From NCBI GenBank assembly GCA_030615145.1, contig JAUWZT010000071.1:1-13807 (forward strand): 13,807 nt of DNA, written 5' to 3'. The first letter of the stretch is position 1; each line of letters begins with the position of its first letter. The notes beneath the pieces are model-generated. The model was not told the DNA's origin. It saw only the letters and a list, made by a program, of their open reading frames with translations, and did not search any database. Origin of the DNA: Promethearchaeota archaeon (GTDB taxonomy: Archaea > Asgardarchaeota > Lokiarchaeia > Sigyniarchaeales > SOKP01). Below, in pieces: positions 6,353 to 13,807 of this stretch. Both the position numbers and the translations under genes were made by a program.

Positions 6353-6712
6353 ATGAAAGGAAAAATGAAATTTTATTCATTGTTAGGATTTTTCCAATTA
6401 GTGCTTATATTAATTGTGTTTTTTAGTGTAGATGGAATTATCACTATGGTTGCAGCACAAACAGAGAGTTTTGATTACTATAATTCTCCAACAGCAGCGA
6501 TTTTAGCGATTTCAGCAGCAATCTCCCTTTCAGCATCAGTATTAGGAAGTGCAATAGCTTTAAAAACAGTAGGTACGGCAGCAATTTCCAGCCTTGGAGA
6601 GAGAGAAGAAAGTTTTTTTAAAGCATTTTTAGTCGTTGCTTTATGTGAGGCATTAGCAGTATATGGTTTAATAGTAGCAATCCTTTTGTGGACAAAAATT
6701 CCCTCACCATAA
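6353..6712 (+). CDS. atpK: A-type ATP synthase subunit K (c-ring proteolipid) with N-terminal signal-like segment
   Basis: This is the membrane rotor ring subunit that carries ions across the membrane. From the ATG at 6353 it has 119 residues. A hydrophobic N-terminal segment (about 7-35) ends VAA-QTES, resembling a cleavable signal peptide. It is followed by the two-helix hairpin: helix 1 near 47-70 (AAILAISAAISLSASVLGSA), a polar loop with GEREE, and helix 2 near 89-112. Helix 2 contains the ion-binding Glu99 in ALCEALAVYGLIVAIL. Single-hairpin archaeal proteolipids are about 70-100 residues, so the extra length is the leader. A GTG at 6344 is in frame but would add only three residues. The TATA spacing favours 6353; an ATG at 6365 preceded by AAAGGA is another option. 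It is the first gene of the operon. Confidence 0.88.
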   Translation: MKGKMKFYSLLGFFQLVLILIVFFSVDGIITMVAAQTESFDYYNSPTAAILAISAAISLSASVLGSAIALKTVGTAAISSLGEREESFFKAFLVVALCEALAVYGLIVAILLWTKIPSP

Positions 6713-7797
6713 AATCGTTAAGAAGGTGTTTTTTTACGAGTGAAATTATTCCGTCTTACAGTTACACTTACATAAAGATCGATTATTTAAAACCATTAAT
6801 AATTGATGATGACACTTTACTAAAACTTAAAGAAATCTCCGATATTGATGATTTCATGGAATCTATTAGACCTTATTATCCTAATTTAGATTTCAAAGAA
6901 AATACCATTGAAGACATTGAAGTAGCTCTTAATAATACTTATATCAAGCTAATTGGTAAAATTTTACATTATTCACCCCAAAACATGAGAATATTCTTAA
7001 GAAATTATCTCATGAAATTTGAAATACAAAATCTCAAACAAATAATCATCAGTTTAATTTTAGGAATTAATCAAGAAGAAAAAAGAAAATACATTAATTT
7101 TTTAGTTGAAGAATATTTAGATAACACGGAATTCATTGAAGAATTGCTTAAATTTACATCTTTAGATGAAATACAATTATATCTTAAAAGAACTAAATAC
7201 AATATAGCTATTAGAGAAGGGATTCTTTACTTTAAGAAAAATAAAGAAATTTTTATTCTGGAAGCTTTTTTAGATCAATTATACTATAAGCAACTTAAAG
7301 CACAACTAAGAAATTTAAATAAAAAAGAAAAAACAATGATATCGTTGTTTGTGAAATATAAAACTGAAATTTATAATATAAATGTGATTTATAGGGGAAT
7401 AAAAAATAAAATTGAACCAAAATTGTTATCTCAATTTCTTGTAAATAATTATTTATTCCTAGATGAAAGTAAATTAGAACATTTGTTAAATCTTGATAAT
7501 ATTGATGAGTTTACATCAGTTATAGAAGAATATATGAAGAATATTAAGGAAACAAAACCATTTTTTATCAAGCTAAAAATTAATCAAAAGCACTTAATTA
7601 GGTCAATTGAACAATTTTATATAACTTATTATTTTAAGAAATTTCAGATTAAAATTGACGATATTGATTTTTTCACCATTTACAAAATTTTAGAAATACT
7701 TATAAAAAAAGAAAAGGAAATACGATTTGATATTTTACCAAAAGTAATTAAAATCCTTCACTATAAGTTTAAAGCATTAAAAACGCAGAAATTTTAA
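6688..7797 (+). CDS. atpC: A-type ATP synthase subunit C (AC39/d family)
   Basis: This is the funnel-shaped subunit that links the central shaft to the c-ring on the cytoplasmic side. The helix-rich protein of about 350-369 residues has a Tyr-rich family-like N-terminus (SYSYTYIKIDYLKPL, in place of the usual YAYxNARVRxMKxxLL) followed by three repeated helical modules. It lies between K and H in the operon. The call rests on length, this N-terminus and context, because divergence is high. The start is uncertain. The longest frame begins at a GTG (6688) overlapping atpK by 25 bases with no ribosome binding site. A better site, AGAAGGTG (6721-6728), is followed seven bases later by ACG (6736), which would give a family-like N-terminus. 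No ATG is in frame until well inside the conserved part. Confidence 0.82.
   Translation: MDKNSLTIKSLRRCFFTSEIIPSYSYTYIKIDYLKPLIIDDDTLLKLKEISDIDDFMESIRPYYPNLDFKENTIEDIEVALNNTYIKLIGKILHYSPQNMRIFLRNYLMKFEIQNLKQIIISLILGINQEEKRKYINFLVEEYLDNTEFIEELLKFTSLDEIQLYLKRTKYNIAIREGILYFKKNKEIFILEAFLDQLYYKQLKAQLRNLNKKEKTMISLFVKYKTEIYNINVIYRGIKNKIEPKLLSQFLVNNYLFLDESKLEHLLNLDNIDEFTSVIEEYMKNIKETKPFFIKLKINQKHLIRSIEQFYITYYFKKFQIKIDDIDFFTIYKILEILIKKEKEIRFDILPKVIKILHYKFKALKTQKF
6721..6738 (+). promoter_or_regulatory. Ribosome binding site before a possible ACG start of atpC
   Basis: AGAAGGTG (6721-6728) matches the archaeal anti-Shine-Dalgarno core AGGTG. It is followed by a seven-T run and then ACG in the atpC frame. 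A GTG at 6740 is out of frame. If this site is used, atpC begins at a non-standard codon just after the atpK stop rather than inside atpK. Confidence 0.35.
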
Positions 7798-7849
7798 AGT
7801 TAATTATGAAATAAAATATTTAATAGATAATGATTTAGGAGTTGTAATA

Positions 7850-8161
7850 ATGCCAGTTTTTGGGTGGGTTGAAGATATCGAAAATATTTATGAAAATTTG
7901 ATTGAAAACGCTAAAAAAGAAAGTTTAGAAGACATTGAGAGATTAAAGGCTTCACTAGAAAAAGATATGGAAAAAAAAATTCATAATAATCAGGAAATTA
8001 TTAATTCCGCTTTAAAAACACTTTCAAAAGATGTTAATGAAAAATCATTAAGATTTGGAGAGTCAATATCGAAATTATGTAGCAAAATAGAAAAAAATTA
8101 TTATGAAAATAAGGAAGAACTAATGAATTTAATATTTGAGAAATTAGGATTTGATTTTTAA
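7850..8161 (+). CDS. atpH: A-type ATP synthase peripheral stalk subunit H (G-like)
   Basis: This 103-residue protein is predicted to be mostly one long coiled coil rich in Lys and Glu, starting FGWVEDIENIYENLIENAKKE. Length, composition and position match subunit H (also called G), which pairs with E to form the peripheral stalks that hold the head against rotation. The ATG follows a good ribosome binding site (TTAGGAG, 7836-7842). Its TAA overlaps the ATG of atpF by one base. Sequence alone gives little family signal, as usual for this subunit, so identity leans on context. Confidence 0.75.
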   Translation: MPVFGWVEDIENIYENLIENAKKESLEDIERLKASLEKDMEKKIHNNQEIINSALKTLSKDVNEKSLRFGESISKLCSKIEKNYYENKEELMNLIFEKLGFDF

Positions 8162-8484
8162 TGCCAATGCCTGATAAAAAAATACATGTGTTAGGATACG
8201 ACGAAATAGTTTTATTATTTGGTCTTTTAGGTATTGAAGGAACGATAATTAAACATAATGAAGATTTTTTAAACATTTTTAAAAATTTAATAAAAAAATC
8301 TTCTGTTGCTATGATAATTATATACATGGATTTATCAGACGAAAATCTCGAATTTCTAACAGATTTTAAAATAAATAATAGGACACCATTTGTATATTTA
8401 TTACCAAATATTTTCCAACAAGATATAAAGAATCAAGATAAGGTATTAAACAAAATTTACGAATTGATTGAAGAAATCATATAA
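8161..8484 (+). CDS. atpF: A-type ATP synthase subunit F
   Basis: This 107-residue central shaft subunit has the F-family opening: a beta strand IHVLGYDEIVLLFGLLGIEG, corresponding to the usual VIGDEDTVxGFRLAGI. It continues with the alternating alpha/beta pattern (AMIIIYMDLS, TPFVYLLPN) of its Rossmann-like fold, and a C-terminal helix. Length is typical. It starts by a one-base TAATG overlap with atpH. F contacts D and regulates rotation; it is located on the cytoplasmic side. Confidence 0.85.
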   Translation: MPMPDKKIHVLGYDEIVLLFGLLGIEGTIIKHNEDFLNIFKNLIKKSSVAMIIIYMDLSDENLEFLTDFKINNRTPFVYLLPNIFQQDIKNQDKVLNKIYELIEEII

Positions 8485-8518
8485 CAAGAGATGACCGGCC
8501 ATTAGTGAAGGAAATGAC

Positions 8519-9223
8519 ATGAAAGAGAGATTTGGAAAACTAAGTTTGTATTTAATAAATCAAGCTGAAAATGAGATAAAGAAGATCAATCAACAAACCC
8601 TCTTTCAAATGGCAGAAGTTAGAAAAAAAGCTAGGGAAAGAACTTCAGAAAGCTCTTTAAAATTGAAAGCGCATTTTAACGAAACATACAATAAACTATT
8701 AAATAATTCTCTATCTTCTTATCTCTTGAAAATTAAAGAAGAAGTATTAAAATCAAAAAACAAGTTAATGTTAGTACTTATTTCAGATTTAACAGACTTA
8801 ATAAAAGACAAAATAAAAAATAATTATTCGAGCTACATTAGCTTTTTACTAAAAAATCTTGAAAATATCAAGCATTTTGTAGATAAACCACCGGAGATTA
8901 TCATTCACTTAAATTCAATAGATTTTAAATATTTCAACAATAATATGGGAAAGATTGAAAATATATTAAGAAATAAGGTAAGTTTAATCAAGTCAAAAGA
9001 AGAATTTACGGGAGGTTTTAAGTGTGTAATTATGACCGGACATTTATCTTACGATTATACAATTGAAAATCAATTAAAGAAGATCACACCGAATATAGAA
9101 ATTGAGTTTTCAAAGATTTTTTCTGACTCCGAGCCTGATATTAGAGCTCTAGAAAATAATTATATTGAATTTATCCAAAATCAAAAATTAGCTGTAAACG
9201 AATATTTAAAGAAATATGAATGA
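8519..9223 (+). CDS. atpE: A-type ATP synthase peripheral stalk subunit E
   Basis: This protein of 234 residues is slightly longer than the usual 190-210. The N-terminal half is a long charged helix (QAENEIKKINQQTLFQMAEV...) that coils with H. The C-terminal part has the globular alpha/beta domain with EEFTGGFKCVIMTG, corresponding to the family's GG-containing strand, and a final helix. The ATG follows GAAGGAA (8507-8513) and lies 34 bases after atpF. The end overlaps atpA by eight bases. E anchors the top of the A/B head in the stator. Confidence 0.85.
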   Translation: MKERFGKLSLYLINQAENEIKKINQQTLFQMAEVRKKARERTSESSLKLKAHFNETYNKLLNNSLSSYLLKIKEEVLKSKNKLMLVLISDLTDLIKDKIKNNYSSYISFLLKNLENIKHFVDKPPEIIIHLNSIDFKYFNNNMGKIENILRNKVSLIKSKEEFTGGFKCVIMTGHLSYDYTIENQLKKITPNIEIEFSKIFSDSEPDIRALENNYIEFIQNQKLAVNEYLKKYE

Positions 9224-11057
9224 AATTAAAGAAAAAATTAAGTCCGGATATATCTCATCTATAAACGGGTCCTTAATTGAAATAAAAGGCTTAGAAAACT
9301 ATGTACGGCTAAATGATTTAATTAAGGAGTCTAAACATAAAATTTTAGGCGAAGTAATCCAAATTTATTCAGATCATGTTACTGCTCAATGTTTTGAAAA
9401 TACTTCAAATTTAAAATTGAATGAAGAGGTTATTAGCTTACAAGAACCCTTATCAATGGAATTAGGTCCTGGTTTATTAGGAAATATCTTTGATGGTATT
9501 CAAAGACCATTGGAAGCAACTTTTTTGAGTTCTAAAGGCGGAGGATTTTTAAAGAGAGGAGTTGATTTACCCGCTTTATCAAGAACGAAAAATTGGCATT
9601 TTAAACCAGTAAAAAAGATAAATGATTATGTAAGTACGGGGTATGTAGTTGGAACCGTTCAGGAAACAGAACTTATTGAACATAAAATTATGATTCCATT
9701 AGGAATTTCCGGAAAAATAACTTATATTGCAAAGGAAGGAGAATATACAGTTAGTGATGAAATTTACCGCTTGAAAAATGGTTCCAAAGAAAAATCATTT
9801 AATATGATTCAAAAATGGCCAATCACCAAAAATAGGCCTTATAAAGAGCGAGGTTTTCCTAATGAACCACTAATTACGGGAATGAGGGTAATCGATTTAT
9901 TATTTCCAATAGTAAAAGGAGGGACAGTTGCCGTTCCTGGAGGTTTTGGAACGGGCAAAACGGTAATCCAACAATCTTTAGCAAAATGGTGCAACGCAGA
10001 TATAATTATTTTCGTTGGATGCGGGGAACGTGGGAACGAGATTGCAGATGTCTTAAAACAATTTTCTGAAATAACAGATCCAAAAAGTGGACGCCCGTTG
10101 TTAGAACGAATTGTTATCCTAGCTAATACATCTAATATGCCCGTATCTGCGCGAGAAGCAAGTATATTTTCTGGAGTTACAATTGGGGAATATTATAGAG
10201 ATATGGGGTACGATGTTGCTGTTTTAGCAGACAGTACTTCAAGATGGGCAGAATCGTTACGGGAAATCTCAGGGTTATTAGAAGAAATGCCAGCCGAAGA
10301 AGGATATCCCGCTTATTTGCCCTCTAAAATTTCTAGCTTTTATGAAAGAGCCGGTGTTGTTAAGATATTGGGAGAAAAAGATTCTGGAAAAGAGAAATTC
10401 GGGTCTATAACAATTATTGGTTCAGTATCACCGCCTTCAGGAGATTTCAGTGAGCCTGTTACTTCAACTACAAAGCGTTTTGTTCAAGCTTTTTGGGCAT
10501 TAGATGCGAGTTTAGCGTATTCTAAACATTATCCCGCGATTAATTGGTTAAATTCATATTCAAAATATCCTGAATTCATCTCAGATTGGTGGTTTGAAAG
10601 AGATATTTATTGGTCTGAGATAGATATAGATTGGTACGAGTGTAGAAAACAAATAAATAGCATCCTATCTCAAGAAAATGAATTAAAAAATGTTACCCAA
10701 TTAGTTGGTGAAGAAAACTTACCAGAAAATCAACAATTTATTCTTTTCATTTCAAGATTGATTAGAAATGGTTTTTTAATTCAAAATGCCTTTGATTCTA
10801 TAGATTGTTTTACAGACGTTAAAAAATTAATTGGACTAGTAAAACTTATTCTATTACTATTTAAAGAGGGCAAGCAACTCTTAAAGCAAGGTTTTCTAAT
10901 TGAAGATATCAAAGAACTCGATATTGTAAATGATATTCTTAGGACTTGCCGTTCTATTCCTAATAATAACTTTGATCAAATAGAGAAATTAAGAAAGAAA
11001 ATGCTAAACGAAATAGAGTCATTAAAATTAACATATGGAGTTTTTAGGAGAAAATGA
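9216..11057 (+). CDS. atpA: A-type ATP synthase catalytic subunit A
   Basis: This 613-residue catalytic subunit binds and converts ATP at the A/B interface. In order it has an N-terminal beta-barrel, ELGPGLLGNIFDGIQRPL, the non-homologous region typical of A subunits, a P-loop GGFGTGKT at 242-249, CGERGNE with catalytic Glu271, the Walker B strand AVLADSTSRWAE with Asp339, EEMPAEEGYPAYL, and SVSPPSGDFSEPVT. No intein is present. The P-loop departs from the common archaeal GPFGSGKT at two positions. It is somewhat longer than the usual 580-590 residues. It overlaps atpE by eight bases at its start and atpB by four (ATGA) at its end, consistent with coupled translation of A and B in matched amounts. 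Confidence 0.98.
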   Translation: MNEIKEKIKSGYISSINGSLIEIKGLENYVRLNDLIKESKHKILGEVIQIYSDHVTAQCFENTSNLKLNEEVISLQEPLSMELGPGLLGNIFDGIQRPLEATFLSSKGGGFLKRGVDLPALSRTKNWHFKPVKKINDYVSTGYVVGTVQETELIEHKIMIPLGISGKITYIAKEGEYTVSDEIYRLKNGSKEKSFNMIQKWPITKNRPYKERGFPNEPLITGMRVIDLLFPIVKGGTVAVPGGFGTGKTVIQQSLAKWCNADIIIFVGCGERGNEIADVLKQFSEITDPKSGRPLLERIVILANTSNMPVSAREASIFSGVTIGEYYRDMGYDVAVLADSTSRWAESLREISGLLEEMPAEEGYPAYLPSKISSFYERAGVVKILGEKDSGKEKFGSITIIGSVSPPSGDFSEPVTSTTKRFVQAFWALDASLAYSKHYPAINWLNSYSKYPEFISDWWFERDIYWSEIDIDWYECRKQINSILSQENELKNVTQLVGEENLPENQQFILFISRLIRNGFLIQNAFDSIDCFTDVKKLIGLVKLILLLFKEGKQLLKQGFLIEDIKELDIVNDILRTCRSIPNNNFDQIEKLRKKMLNEIESLKLTYGVFRRK

Positions 11058-12445
11058 GCGTAATTTATAGAAAAATAAAACAAATTGTTGGACCTTTAAT
11101 ATTTATAGATAATAGACACGATGTACAATATGGTGAAATCGTTAAAATCCATTCTGATGATGGAAAGGAACGCACAGGCCAAGTCGTAAAAATGGATGAA
11201 AAGATAATAACAATTGAAGTATTTGAAAGTACAGCTGGACTTTCTTCAGAAAATTCTACAATTACTTTTACTGAAGATTCTTTTAAGATAAAAATTTCAA
11301 GTGATATGATTGGAAGGGTTTTTAACTCCTTAGGAAAACCTATTGATATTAATACGAAACAAGAGTTAGAGACAGATATTTTTACCGAAATTGAACGAGA
11401 TATAAACGGTTTACCAATTAATCCTTTTGCAAGAGAATATCCAACGCAAGTCATCCAAACGGGAATATCGGTAATAGATGGTCTTTTTACCTTAATAAGA
11501 GGACAAAAACTTCCAATATTTAGTAGTCAAGGATTACCCCATAATCTATTAGCTGCTCAAATTGTTACTCAAGCAAAGGTTTTGACAGAAGAACCATTCT
11601 TAATAATTTTTTGTGGAATTGGAATTATCCAAGATGAAGCGATTTTTTTTATGAATCGTTTTAAAGAAAGTGGAAACATACAAAATATCATTTCTTTTAT
11701 CAATTTTGCCGACGATCCAATAATGGAAAGACTAATAATTCCGCGCGTAGCATTAACTACTGCTGAATATTTTGCATTTGAAAAAGATATGCATGTTCTC
11801 GTTGTTTTAATAGACATGACAAATTATGCTGAAGCTTTAAGAGAACTAAGCTCTGCCAAAGAAGAGATTCCTAGCAGAAAGGGGTATCCGGGTTATTTAT
11901 ACACTGATTTCGCATCAATCTATGAAAGAACTGGTAAAATTAAAGGTAAAAAAGGGACAATAACCCAATTACCGATTTTGACTATGCCTAACGACGATAT
12001 TTCTCATCCAATTCCGGATACAACAGGTTATATAACTGAAGGTCAGTTAGTTCTAAATCGTAACTTGGAAAAAAAGGGAATATATCCCCCTTTTGAAGTC
12101 TTAGCGTCTATATCACGACTTATGAAAGATTCAATCGGTAAAGATACTACTAGGGAAGACCATGCTGATGTTAACTCTCAGCTATTAGCATCGTATTCGG
12201 CTGCCCTTGAAGTTAGAGATCTTATATCGATTGTAGGGGAAGATGGATTAAACTTAAATCAAAAAGCGTTATTAAGATTTGGAAACATTTTCGAACAAAA
12301 ATTTTTAAATCAAGGGTACACAGAAGAAAGGGATTTTTCAACGACTCTCAATATTGCATGGCAAGCTTTATCTAAATTACCAAAAAATCAATTATTTAGA
12401 ATACATGAAGATTTTATTTATAAGTATTACATTGAAGAGGTGTAA
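11054..12445 (+). CDS. atpB: A-type ATP synthase regulatory subunit B
   Basis: This 463-residue non-catalytic head subunit alternates with A in the hexamer and contributes the arginine at the catalytic interface. Recognised stretches are KIKQIVGPLIFID at the N-terminus, GLPHNLLAAQI where a P-loop would be in catalytic subunits, EKDMHVLVVLIDMTNYAEAL, RKGYPGYLYTDFASIYERTG, ILTMPNDDISHPIPD, and SISRLMKDSIG with the conserved Arg355. Length is the family norm. The ATG overlaps the atpA stop. Its 3' end carries the ribosome binding site for atpD, and its TAA is in the same frame as the conserved start of atpD. Confidence 0.97.
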   Translation: MSVIYRKIKQIVGPLIFIDNRHDVQYGEIVKIHSDDGKERTGQVVKMDEKIITIEVFESTAGLSSENSTITFTEDSFKIKISSDMIGRVFNSLGKPIDINTKQELETDIFTEIERDINGLPINPFAREYPTQVIQTGISVIDGLFTLIRGQKLPIFSSQGLPHNLLAAQIVTQAKVLTEEPFLIIFCGIGIIQDEAIFFMNRFKESGNIQNIISFINFADDPIMERLIIPRVALTTAEYFAFEKDMHVLVVLIDMTNYAEALRELSSAKEEIPSRKGYPGYLYTDFASIYERTGKIKGKKGTITQLPILTMPNDDISHPIPDTTGYITEGQLVLNRNLEKKGIYPPFEVLASISRLMKDSIGKDTTREDHADVNSQLLASYSAALEVRDLISIVGEDGLNLNQKALLRFGNIFEQKFLNQGYTEERDFSTTLNIAWQALSKLPKNQLFRIHEDFIYKYYIEEV

Positions 12446-12454
12446 GTATCAATT
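12437..12454 (+). promoter_or_regulatory. Ribosome binding site and probable ATT start of atpD
   Basis: GAGGTG (12437-12442), at the very end of atpB, is followed after nine bases by ATT (12452) in the atpD frame. This ATT lies seven codons before the conserved PT of subunit D. No ATG, GTG or TTG exists in this frame between the atpB stop and the ATG at 12491. That ATG lies after conserved sequence, has no ribosome binding site, and is preceded by an A-rich run. Confidence 0.6.
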
Positions 12455-13090
12455 AGTTTTAGAGAGTTTAAGCCCACAAAAAAAAATTTAATGAGTCTAC
12501 AGAAAAAGTTAACTTTTGCTGTTAAAGGCGAAAATTTTCTAAAATTTAAATTAGAGCAAATAATATTTGAAATAAAAAAAAATTGGGATAATTACTTAAA
12601 ACAACGTGAAATCTTTTTAAAATTATACAAAGAAACTATGATTAAACTTAATCAAACATATAAAGAAATGGGTAAACGAGAATTGAATTCAATTAGTAAA
12701 TTAAGTAAAATCCAATATAATCCAATGATTACTATAAATTATATAAAGAAGATTACAACATTAGTGCCAATAATAGATTATGAACTGATACGGGAGGAAT
12801 CGCTTCCAGCTTACTCTTTTGAAAATACATCTCATTATCTTGATGATTTGATTATTCTTTTAATAAAATTTTTTGAAAGCCTTATAATTTTTTCACAGTC
12901 TGAAGACCTATTGTTGAAACTCTCCCTAACTTTTAAAAAAATAAATCGTAGGATAAATGGTCTAAAGAATGTAATAATTCCTGAACTACAAATAGACATT
13001 AAAAAAATTAAAGCTGTATTAGAAGAAATTGAAAGAGAAAATTATGTTCGTTTGAAAAATACAAAGGATTTGATTACAAAAAATGTTTAA
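12452..13090 (+). CDS. atpD: A-type ATP synthase subunit D (central shaft)
   Basis: This is the coiled-coil rotor shaft that turns inside the A3B3 head. The C-terminal signature is clear: RRINGLKNVIIPEL, then KAVLEEIERENYVRLKNTK, matching the family's RRVNALExVLIPxL and EELEREEFFRLKxxK. At the N-terminus the family pattern PTRxxLLxLKxxLxxAxKGxxLLKxKRD is matched without gaps by KPTKKNL...LTFAVKGENFLKFK, but KPTKKNL lies upstream of the first ATG (12491). I therefore start it at ATT 12452, giving 212 residues; the ATG-based form would be 199 residues and lack the first conserved turn. The gene follows atpB and precedes atpI by 16 bases. It is divergent in the middle, as is usual for D. Confidence 0.85.
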   Translation: MSFREFKPTKKNLMSLQKKLTFAVKGENFLKFKLEQIIFEIKKNWDNYLKQREIFLKLYKETMIKLNQTYKEMGKRELNSISKLSKIQYNPMITINYIKKITTLVPIIDYELIREESLPAYSFENTSHYLDDLIILLIKFFESLIIFSQSEDLLLKLSLTFKKINRRINGLKNVIIPELQIDIKKIKAVLEEIERENYVRLKNTKDLITKNV

Positions 13091-13106
13091 GTGAGGAAAG
13101 AAAAAA

Positions 13107-13807
13107 ATGACAGAGAAAAGCTCAATGGTATTATTTAAGGTAAATATTAATCATAATTACAAGGATCTTCTACTACAACATCTATCCCAGCTAAATCTAG
13201 TTCACATTAAAACGAAACCTGAAATAAGTGACATAATTGAAAAAGATAAAGTTTTGCTTGATAGAATTAAGAAATTAAGCCAAAATTTAGAATTTTTATT
13301 CAAAAACCTTAATATTACTGAATTTGACTTCCAAAAATTAATATTTGAAAAAGAAGAAAGAAAAGAATTTGAAGCTAAAGATATAGACGATTTGTTAAAT
13401 CAAATATCAAGTGAAATTAATTTTTATTCAAACCGTGTTAATGAGTTAAAAAAATATATGATCACTATCAAAGTGGAATTGGATAAAATAAATTTGATTC
13501 ATGGAAGTTATCTTTTTTTGGAAAAATATAAGTTAACGCGAGATAAATTATCGAAATTTAATCGTTTAGAATTTAAAGCATTTACAACCTTCTCAAAGAA
13601 CCTCGAAAATATAGAGAATCTTTTTGAATTTTCTCATTTTCCGAATTTTTTTCATTATGATTTTTTAAGCGATGAAAGAATTGCATTTTTCGTAATCTAT
13701 CCAAAGGAACAAGAAGACGCATTTAGAGAGAGAATACGCATTATTCATAGTGAAGAAGTACCTATTCTTAAAAAGTATTTACTCTCAAATGGGATAAACT
13801 TTCCTCG
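13107..13807 (+). CDS. atpI: A-type ATP synthase subunit I (a), N-terminal part, cut by the window edge
   Basis: The frame is open from ATG 13107 to the right edge (233 codons). Subunit I holds the stator ion half-channels in its C-terminal membrane domain, which lies beyond the window; the part seen is the cytoplasmic N-terminal domain. The start SSMVLFKVNINHNYKDLLLQHL followed by LNLVHI matches the family's opening strand-helix pattern (M-x-K/V-x-I ... L-x-x-L-G-x-V-x-I). Next come long charged helices predicted to form the collar-like coiled coil, then an alpha/beta segment with ERIAFFVIYPKEQEDAFRERI. The ribosome binding site GAGGAAAG (13093-13100) lies six bases before the ATG. It is the ninth subunit gene of the operon. 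Confidence 0.88.
   Translation, partial: MTEKSSMVLFKVNINHNYKDLLLQHLSQLNLVHIKTKPEISDIIEKDKVLLDRIKKLSQNLEFLFKNLNITEFDFQKLIFEKEERKEFEAKDIDDLLNQISSEINFYSNRVNELKKYMITIKVELDKINLIHGSYLFLEKYKLTRDKLSKFNRLEFKAFTTFSKNLENIENLFEFSHFPNFFHYDFLSDERIAFFVIYPKEQEDAFRERIRIIHSEEVPILKKYLLSNGINFP

Noticed and set aside
8491..8502. Near-palindromic ATGACCGGCCAT between atpF and atpE, GC-rich for this region
   Set aside because: Too short to form a convincing hairpin or operator, one mismatched pair, and inside an operon; treated as chance.
12443..12491. Stop-codon readthrough making an AtpB-AtpD fusion, since the atpB TAA is in frame with the atpD N-terminus
   Set aside because: The two subunits are needed in a 3:1 ratio and a ribosome binding site with suitable spacing lies before the ATT; separate initiation is simpler.
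1..13807. tRNA, rRNA, CRISPR array, transposase or integrase
   Set aside because: No cloverleaf-like or rRNA-like segment, no regularly spaced repeats and no mobile-element protein motifs were seen on either strand.

Overview
The window is AT-rich (roughly 30% G+C by eye) and looks archaeal. It carries an A-type (archaeal V-type) ATP synthase gene cluster, TATA-box-like promoters placed about 25-30 bases before several starts, a DUF47/PhoU-like protein, VIT/CCC1-family metal transporters and a strictly anaerobic 2-hydroxyacyl-CoA dehydratase module. An AT-rich, anaerobic archaeon, possibly of the Asgard/Loki type, fits best, but the lineage is inference. A bacterium with a V-type ATPase is less likely.

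Left part (1-3568): after a possible 3' end of a plus-strand gene at the left edge, the minus strand carries an oxygen-sensitive radical dehydratase/reductase module. In transcription order it consists of the ATP-dependent activator HgdC (2789-3568, leaderless TTG start), a dehydratase subunit split into two frames (1541-2679) at an A9 run, and a second, longer dehydratase subunit (189-1544) coupled to it by an ATGA overlap. The activator hydrolyses ATP to inject one low-potential electron from its subunit-bridging [4Fe-4S] cluster into the two-subunit dehydratase. The acyl-CoA substrate cannot be read from the sequence.

Middle part (3649-6144): two tandem, diverged VIT/CCC1-like membrane proteins (Fe2+/Mn2+ transport family) on the minus strand are divergent from a plus-strand DUF47 (PhoU-like) gene. 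The shared upstream region contains promoter-like elements and a small inverted repeat.

Right part (6353-13807): one A-type ATP synthase operon in the order K-C-H-F-E-A-B-D-I, with I cut by the window edge. Genes overlap or sit within about 50 bases of each other, behind one clear TATA box. K forms the membrane ring, I (a) the stator half-channel, A and B the catalytic/regulatory head, D, F and C the central shaft, and E and H the peripheral stalks.

The most notable observations are two. First, atpD's conserved N-terminus lies upstream of its first ATG in a stretch with no ATG, GTG or TTG, pointing to an ATT start behind a good ribosome binding site; atpC may similarly start at ACG. Second, the dehydratase subunit frame break sits exactly on an A9 slippery run and a -1 shift restores a complete 379-residue family protein. 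This is either programmed frameshifting, a recent mutation or an assembly error.
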